Positions 57,701-64,000 of a DNA stretch of 64,000 nucleotides are shown piece after piece. A program made the position numbers and the translations under genes. The stretch spans positions 84,465,942 to 84,529,941 of the forward strand of contig OZ035962.1 of NCBI GenBank assembly GCA_964034945.1, written 5' to 3'. Below the pieces are notes generated by a model. It saw only the letters and a list, made by a program, of their open reading frames with translations, made no database searches and was not told the origin of the DNA. The stretch comes from Chrysopilus asiliformis (Eukaryota; Arthropoda; Insecta; Diptera; Rhagionidae). Numbering within the stretch: position 1 is the stretch's first letter; each line of letters opens with the position of its first letter.

Positions 57701-60264
57701 ATGGCGTTCAAAACTAAATGCCGCTGTATTACGGCCTTTGTTGTTGATGAATTGTAAACCTTACAAAGGCTACAATAACACTCCAAGAAAAATCGTAGTT
57801 TCAGTAATAAAGTGGAAAATTTCTATGCACCTCAGGTTTTGAAAACTTGAATATCTTGCGCAATGTTTATTTTGTTTTCTGATTAAATTTGACCACTTGA
57901 ACTGAAATTCTCATAATTAATATTAATTTTTTACGGTAGATAAATGACACTCAACGTTTTTATCAACCTTAACATTATTTTACGTAGACATTTATGGAAA
58001 CGCTATAAAACTAAAAACAATTTAATACATATTTTTCGAATATTTCAAATATTTAATGGAAATCATAAATAATTAATCCAAATTTTTCATGGAAATAGCT
58101 TAGCGCTATCATTTATTGATTTCTGTCTTAAAGATGGGATCTTCTTGACTGCATCTGCATTCCTTTTAGAGTTCGTCAAACCCATCAAAAAGCCTGACTC
58201 AGAGTGAGTCTCATCAATTTGGTGATAAATAACAGACAATCAAACATTAGAAAAACACCTTCAACACGATCGACGGCAACGAAAGAAATCTTACCTTCAA
58301 ACATGAATATAAATACAAGCAATCTAAGGGCTAGTAATGAACCCGGTTCGGATATACTTATTATGGAACCTAATCGAAGATTCAGAAATGATATTATTCT
58401 CATCAAAGTGCTCACTGGATGGATACTGTAAAGACTACCAATTTGTAATCCAAACCGCCAACTCGAATATGTGGTTAGTTAATATTGCTCACATGGTTGG
58501 CTGTATATCCAGAATATTGGAACGAGACGACAAAATTAAGATATCATCCAAAATTGACAGAATTTGTCCTCTAAGATAGAGTTTATCAGGAAAACGTGAT
58601 TCAATAAAATTAATGCTACGCCATTGAACCGTAGCTGATCATTTGTCTTGGAATCTCATCGCTGGACCGATGGCAACGACGAATGGCGATGACTGCTGAA
58701 ACGAGTTGTCGAAATCACCGATAAAAATGTCGAGTGGACAATATCTGAATATCACATTTCAGACGTTTGACTTCGGTTTGTGCATTTCGAATTTCTACAG
58801 TTGCTGCATAGGTTTTTAAAAACCGCACCTTCCGAAAGAGTTAAGGAAGTTTTTCTAGAATGTTATCTGCTGCTAAATGGCTGCCAATAAATCCTTGCAA
58901 ATATTTTAAATCAACCAAGCACTGCAGCAAAACTTTACAAATGCTGACAAAACCTTACAAATATCTCAATTTGTGCAACAAAACCTTACGATTCCTTCAA
59001 TTACGAAATTTTAAGTGTGGAAGCGGAAAAAACCTATTAATTCATCATATTAGAGGGAGAAGGTGGTTGGGGGGGAGGGGGGAGTGGCGGGAATCTTTAT
59101 ATGTAAATTGGAGAAAACATAGTGCAAAATGCGTACACGCATTTCCACATTTAACACATTTCGATGTCAGATGTTTTGATATACGACGCTTAGGGGTTTG
59201 TTCCGGTTTTGATCTGAATTTGATTACGGAATTTGGCGTGCCCAAAAATGTCGTAGATCGGGGGAGGCTTGTATGATAAACTTTTTCCCAAAAATTCTTC
59301 ACTATAGCCGGCAATTTTCCTTTATGAATTTTGTTTACCGAATCCATATTATTTTAGCGCAGAAGTTAGGTCCCAGAAAAAAAAGTCTCGCGTTATAAGA
59401 ATCGCGTTATGCGAAATTTAGTCAGTTAAGCGAAAATCCTACTTCAAATTTGTGGAAACACATTTTAATTATCTACATTGTATTCAATCACCGACCTCGT
59501 TATGTTTTGGCACAGGTATGTAAAGCGTTAAAATGAATCTGCGGGGGGTGGGGGACTCTACTCGAAACCCAAAACATAACCGGCTTTCATTCTAGAATTT
59601 GAAAAAAAAACAGTCTGTTCGGGGTTACAAAATTAATAGAACGATCAACATACAAACACATCAGTGTACTGGAAGAAATCAACATTTTTGTGAGGGATCC
59701 CGTAACCAGCAGTGCCCCAAAGAACTATGCATTATAACGGTGCATCGAGTAACTTGTTGTAATCGCCATTGACAAGATCGCGAACAATTCCGCCTTGATT
59801 AGGAATTAATGTGCGATCAATTACCAGCAGGGGTTCCAATGGAAATATGCTAAACTTGTACATTATGCTGGACATAATGCCAGCTGTGCCCGAATCTTAA
59901 CTACTTTCGATGTTTATCGAAGACATTTAGGAAGTGATCCACACACAAATCGATCGCAGCTATTGATGTCGCAATATGAGATTGCGATCATATCATTGAC
60001 TTAATTCGCTCGGATAACCAAAAACAGAATCCACTGAATTAATGGCTGGATCGTTAAATGATCGTCAAATGTAATCCGATCGTTAATCGGCAGGAGATCG
60101 ATCATAATATTAAACGTGAGAGTGATCATCTGGGCGATTTCGTCACATACCAGAGATTTACATTTTTTTTTTGAACAAAAGTGTCATGTGGGCCACCACC
60201 ATCAGATCACTGATCTTTTGATTCAAAAGTTTTTCTAGAGAGTTATTATCTGGTAAAGAGGTGT
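57701..60264. other. Unique region, no confident gene
   Basis: A 138-codon frame at 58860-59276 (plus) begins MLSAAKWLPINPCKYF, is Cys/Arg-rich and has an opposing 100-codon frame; neither has a recognised domain. Small frames at 58185-58579 occur on both strands. 59750-60130 is rich in GATCG/ATCGAT words. Confidence 0.35.
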
Positions 60265-60387
60265 GACCAATTTATTTATTATCATTCAACAGGTACATTT
60301 TGAACCATCTGAATACTAAGTTTTAGTAAGGAAACTTATTAAATACATGCAAATATATACAAAAATATGAAATATTGAGGGAAAAAA

Positions 60388-63288
60388 TTATTTACAGCTG
60401 TACAATGCATTCTTAATGGAATTTTTACTTAAATTAAAATTAACATCATGAGCATAGTCATTGTAGAGTCTACTCATGGCAGACATTGGTTTATAATGAC
60501 CATAGTTCGTCCTATGGCCATCCAAATAAATAAATGTTTTGTCCCTGGTGGTACGAAAATGTGAATTAATACTAATCAGACTCAAAAGATTTGGTGAGTT
60601 AATATTACCGCATAACAAATCATGAATGAAAAGCACACTTAGTATACACCTACGGTGATTAAGAGACGACATATGTAGTAACTTTAGCCTATCATCATAT
60701 GGGGGAAGCAATAAACGATTCTCCCATGGCAAAAATTTCAAAGCAAATCGTAGGAATCGTTTTTGAATAGATTCAAGACGAGAAATGTGAATATTATAGT
60801 GAGGTTTCCAAACAACACACGCATATTCAAGAATGGGACGAACGAGCGAACAAAACAAAGCTTTTAAAACATAAGGATCAGAAATTTCCTTGGACCAACG
60901 CTTAACAAAACCTAACATAGAATTAGCTCGAATAATAATATTGTTAATATGAAATTTAAAGCTTAGCTTTTCGTCAAGTAAGACACCGAGGTCATTAATT
61001 TTGTCAGTTCTAGCAATTGTAGAACCATCTAAAGTGTAGGTCAACAAGCTATCATTTTTAGCTTGGCGTCCAAATGAAATAAAGGAGCATTTAGGTACGT
61101 TTAGCGTTAATCCATTTTTTATGCACCACAAGGAAAATGTATCTAGGCTTTCTTGCAGAATAAGCGAATCTTGTCTATTATGTATAACATTAAATAATTT
61201 TAAATCATCGGCAAAACCGAGAACAGATACATTTTTTGTCAGTGTAAACACATCGTTAATAAATAAATTAAACAATAAAGGTCCTAAATGGCTACCTTGT
61301 GGTACACCTGATAGAGCAACAGTGACATTAGAACGTGATGACTTGAAAACAACTTGAAAAGTTCTGTTGGAGAGATACGACTTGATCCAGCGTAATATTG
61401 CATTTGAAAACCCGGCACATTGTAGCTTAAATAATAGTATATTGTGTGGCAATTTGTCAAATGCTTTGGAAAAATCTGTATAGACACAGTCAACTCGATT
61501 TCCAGATTCAATTTCCGTTAAGCATATGTTTGTAAATTCAAGTAAGTTTGTAGTAGTAGATTTACCTTTGATAAAACCATGTTGGCTGTCACTAATTAAA
61601 GATTTACATTGAAAACTAAGTGACTCACATACGAGTGACTCAAACATTTTTGGTATAGGGGAAAGTTTTGCTATTGGTCTGTAGTTTTCTACAGAGCTTT
61701 TAGAACCCTTTTTATGGATGGGGACAACAAAAAAATGTTTCCATATATTTGGGAACACGCCAGTTGACAAGGACAAATTAAATAAGTACGTTAACGGATC
61801 AGCTAAAGCTGATTTACAATTAAGCAGAAACGCTGAAGATAAACCGTCAGGTACGTCAGAGAAATCATCGTCAAGTTTTGATAAACAATCCAAAACATTT
61901 ACGGAACTAAGTGTCAAGTTATTGATAACACAACTAGGGTTATTTGTCAAGTATTTAAAATAATCATAGTCAATATTATAGTTTGATGTATTAAAAGATT
62001 CTTTAAAAAAGTCACTAAACATATGTGATATCACTGGTGGATCCTCACTAGTGGAATTTTTATAACTTAGGAGCGACGGATACTGACTAGACTTTCGTTT
62101 TGAGTTTACAAAATTCCAAAAATGTTTTGGATTATTAATAATATTAGTTTTACACTCATTTAAATAACACTGATAACAATACCTGTAATAAATATTAAAT
62201 TGTTTTCTAAGTTCAGAATAAGTTACATAGTCGTCATTGCTTTTCGTTATATTAAATTTCCTCCAAGCGGAATTACGTTTATTTCTTAATTCACGAAGTG
62301 TATCATCGTACCACCATGGAGATAAAATGCGATCCCTTTTTTTAACAATGGGTACATGTTTTTTTATACCTTCAGAAATAGTTACGTAGAACGAAAGTGT
62401 AGCGGAGCCTATATTGTTGTCATTATAAATCAATGTTTGCCAATCTATATTGTTAAGAAAATAATTTAGAGAGTGAAAATCTGCTTTTTTAAAATTATAA
62501 TGGAAAATGTTATTATTCAGATGGTTAGAACTAGAATTATCTAAAACAAAAATGGCTTCTAATGCTGGGTGGTCTGGAACTTCCTTAAGCAGCGGATCGT
62601 TAGCATGACTGACAATGATGCCGTCGGTATTGGAGCAAAAGATCAGGTCTAGCATTCTATTGCGAGCATTGCTGATAGAATTTACTTGCTTCAAGTCTAA
62701 TGCGAAGATATTGTCCAAGAAAAAAGTTTCACAAGACGAGGTTGCATAACATATAAAAGATGAGTCCTCGTTAGATGGTGTCCATGTTACTTTTGGGAGG
62801 TTAAAGTCACCGAGTAGTAATACTTCGTCTAGCGCAGAACAGTTCGAGATGAAAGTTTCGATAGCGGATAGCACACTGCTGTAAATTTCGATCGGACTAC
62901 CAGGAACAATGTAAATAACGATAACAAACACCTTTCGATCCGATAGATTAATTCTAACGCATAATAACTCCAGCGGCAAATCATGAATGATCTCTGCAGA
63001 GGCTAAATTTGACCGAACTCCAATTAGAACACCTCCACCCACGGGAGCATTAATGTCCGCATGACGATCTCGTCGAAAAATGGAGAAATTCTCGTCAAAA
63101 AGTTCGGCATTAAAAATTCCTGCATGTAGCCAGGTTTCTGTGAGGCAAACAACATCGTAGTTTGAAAGAGTGACATTTAAACGAAATTGATTAGTCTTAG
63201 TCCTGAGTCCATTGATATTTTGATAAAAAAATCTTAATGTCTGCTGTTTTGTTTTCGAAACCCCAATGTTTTGCGAGGTGTGAACTCC
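60388..63288 (-). CDS. ORF2: endonuclease/reverse transcriptase polyprotein
   Basis: A 966-codon stop-free frame. The N-terminal 240 residues are an APE-type endonuclease: FYQNINGLRTK (residues 21-31), VVCLTETWL (46-54), GDFNLPKVTW (about 160) and PDHPALE near its end, with the catalytic Asp-His kept. The reverse transcriptase follows: ENYRPIAKLSPIPKMFE, YTDFSKAFDKL, GVPQGSHLGPLLF and the catalytic FADD (about 692-695; 61204-61215), then a C-terminal connector. It nicks target DNA and reverse-transcribes the element RNA. The frame opens inside ORF1 (TAA at 63289-63291) and has no ATG before FYQNINGL; the first GTG is at 63042, inside the endonuclease, so translation probably starts by reinitiation or frameshifting near the ORF1 stop. 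All key residues seen appear intact. Confidence 0.93.
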   Translation of the reverse strand, partial: GVHTSQNIGVSKTKQQTLRFFYQNINGLRTKTNQFRLNVTLSNYDVVCLTETWLHAGIFNAELFDENFSIFRRDRHADINAPVGGGVLIGVRSNLASAEIIHDLPLELLCVRINLSDRKVFVIVIYIVPGSPIEIYSSVLSAIETFISNCSALDEVLLLGDFNLPKVTWTPSNEDSSFICYATSSCETFFLDNIFALDLKQVNSISNARNRMLDLIFCSNTDGIIVSHANDPLLKEVPDHPALEAIFVLDNSSSNHLNNNIFHYNFKKADFHSLNYFLNNIDWQTLIYNDNNIGSATLSFYVTISEGIKKHVPIVKKRDRILSPWWYDDTLRELRNKRNSAWRKFNITKSNDDYVTYSELRKQFNIYYRYCYQCYLNECKTNIINNPKHFWNFVNSKRKSSQYPSLLSYKNSTSEDPPVISHMFSDFFKESFNTSNYNIDYDYFKYLTNNPSCVINNLTLSSVNVLDCLSKLDDDFSDVPDGLSSAFLLNCKSALADPLTYLFNLSLSTGVFPNIWKHFFVVPIHKKGSKSSVENYRPIAKLSPIPKMFESLVCESLSFQCKSLISDSQHGFIKGKSTTTNLLEFTNICLTEIESGNRVDCVYTDFSKAFDKLPHNILLFKLQCAGFSNAILRWIKSYLSNRTFQVVFKSSRSNVTVALSGVPQGSHLGPLLFNLFINDVFTLTKNVSVLGFADDLKLFNVIHNRQDSLILQESLDTFSLWCIKNGLTLNVPKCSFISFGRQAKNDSLLTYTLDGSTIARTDKINDLGVLLDEKLSFKFHINNIIIRANSMLGFVKRWSKEISDPYVLKALFCSLVRPILEYACVVWKPHYNIHISRLESIQKRFLRFALKFLPWENRLLLPPYDDRLKLLHMSSLNHRRCILSVLFIHDLLCGNINSPNLLSLISINSHFRTTRDKTFIYLDGHRTNYGHYKPMSAMSRLYNDYAHDVNFNLSKNSIKNALYSCK

Positions 63289-63920
63289 TTAATGAGTGTA
63301 TCCAATGGCCATATAGAGGGGGTCGAGAGAATTTCAAAACAATGTTCCGGGACGCTGAGTTTAAATGAAGCGTATTCTAATGGTCGTTTTTGTCGTCGTT
63401 TGGCCAGCAGATCAAAACACTTGATCTCCTTTGTATCCTCTGTTGACAATACATTTTTAGACAAAAGCCATTGACAGACGTCTCGTGGTGTTGTTTCTGG
63501 TGCGAGGTTTGATACAAACAACATCTTGGACCGTTGTTTCCTGGTTGCCGTTAACAAAATCGGAGTATCAACACTATCAGCTGTGATCGACGAAAGTATG
63601 ACAGGACTGTTGTTACTGTTATTCGAGATTTGTTTGTATTGGATTGAGTTGACACGAGCGTTCGGAGTAATATTTCTGTGTGCTGCAACGGATGGCGATG
63701 ATGACGCGGTTGCCGCTAACCCAGTCATTTGAGTTAGGGAATCCGGTTCGATGATCGATGTCAACTTTGATTCCAGTGAAAAAATTTTATTATCAATATC
63801 CAATACCTGTGTTTTTAATTCCGAGATAATAGATGTATGGATGTTATTAATTTCCTCACAAATAGTTGATCTCCAAGGTGACCAAGGTGAGAAAGTGGAT
63901 TCAATTTCTTTAACTTGGCA
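63234..63920 (-). CDS. ORF1: RNA-binding gag-like protein, 5' incomplete
   Basis: A 228-codon open frame on the minus strand ending HHxx-free at NSRH before TAA. Residues 20-60 form heptads (EEINNIHTSIISELKTQVLD) typical of a trimerising coiled coil. Residues about 132-215 read KMLFVSNLAPETTPRDVCQW, then EYASFKLSVPEHCFE and PSIWPLDTLIKEF, the conserved C-terminal region of ORF1 proteins from arthropod CR1-like elements. No ATG lies at the head of the frame: a TAA precedes it, and an ATG sits just upstream in another frame. The N-terminal part is therefore lost, frameshifted or outside the window. It overlaps ORF2 by 55 bases. Confidence 0.75.
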   Translation of the reverse strand, partial: CQVKEIESTFSPWSPWRSTICEEINNIHTSIISELKTQVLDIDNKIFSLESKLTSIIEPDSLTQMTGLAATASSSPSVAAHRNITPNARVNSIQYKQISNNSNNSPVILSSITADSVDTPILLTATRKQRSKMLFVSNLAPETTPRDVCQWLLSKNVLSTEDTKEIKCFDLLAKRRQKRPLEYASFKLSVPEHCFEILSTPSIWPLDTLIKEFTPRKTLGFRKQNSRH

Positions 63921-63930
63921 TTAATTCTTA

Positions 63931-64000
63931 TTCCTTTTTATCACGGTGAGTTTTTTTTTGTGTGGAACTCTAATTTTTGTTGAAATTAAAACATGAAAAT
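63931..64000. other. Window edge, 5' flank or ORF1 leader
   Basis: Seventy AT-rich bases that may be element leader or host DNA. Nothing decisive is visible. Confidence 0.3.

Larger units (their letters stand above)
60265..63930 (-). mobile_element. Non-LTR retrotransposon (CR1/Jockey-like)
   Basis: It reads leftward: ORF1 (63234-63920), ORF2 (60388-63288), then a short 3' UTR ending near 'atgataataaataaatt' (about 60265-60285), a possible A/T-rich 3' tail. The 5' end is at or beyond the window edge. ORF2 has no internal stop, unlike every other transposon here, so this is a young copy. Clade assignment between CR1-like and Jockey-like needs a tree. Confidence 0.9.

Noticed and set aside
58860..59276. 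A 138-codon frame as a host gene
   Set aside because: No recognised domain, an opposing 100-codon frame over the same bases, and Lys/Asn-rich composition as expected from AT-rich DNA. It cannot be excluded without RNA data.

Overview
The window is a piece of an AT-rich animal nuclear genome, almost certainly an insect and most likely a fly (Diptera). The reasons are spliced genes with long introns, an FGF8-like ligand with the layout of the fly Pyramus/Thisbe type, non-LTR and DNA transposons of insect type, Helitrons, and dispersed elements carrying (GTCY)n proto-microsatellites like those reported for dipteran mini-me elements. There are no operons, rRNA genes or CRISPR arrays.

One host gene is well supported. 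Two plus-strand exons (10178-10302 and 14967-16343), separated by a 4.66 kb intron, encode the C-terminal part of an FGF ligand: the second half of the beta-trefoil core followed by a long His-, Asn- and Ser-rich tail with a Lys/Arg cluster. The 5' exon(s) were not found. A weak exon-like reading frame lies at 19056-19305 (minus). Other open frames longer than 60 codons are mostly translations of microsatellites or random open frames.

Most of the rest is transposon-derived, and many insertions can be delimited to the base from target-site duplications (TSDs). These include three hAT elements in 20.8-24.7 kb, two of them about 60 bp apart; a fourth hAT inside another repeat at 42371-43117 (TSD ATCACCAT); a Tigger/pogo element at 47363-48180; a second pogo-like element at 53218-54193; a Tc1/mariner deletion derivative at 29722-30284; a Harbinger-like MITE at 12303-12520; a SINE nested in a terminal-inverted-repeat (TIR) element at 5613-5806; three Helitron copies (28.7, 34.0 and 37.3 kb); and a non-LTR retrotransposon with a long intact endonuclease/reverse-transcriptase frame at 60.3-63.9 kb (minus). 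Four dispersed repeat families recur: A and B contain GTCY tracts; C begins with a hairpin; D carries repeated 'ttatccttacagga' motifs.

The most unusual structure is a 1.2 kb foldback element (7357-8569): inverted arms of a tandem 15-17-mer, a perfect 88-bp zero-spacer palindrome, then (TA)n, (TG)n and a roughly 420-bp pure pyrimidine tract, inserted into a family C repeat.

Several long stretches (27.3-28.7, 31.3-33.3, 43.2-47.3, 48.2-49.9, 51.7-53.2, 54.2-56.9 and 57.7-60.2 kb) show neither a gene nor a recognisable repeat and may contain regulatory DNA. An inverted pair of POU octamer sites occurs at 32885-32910.
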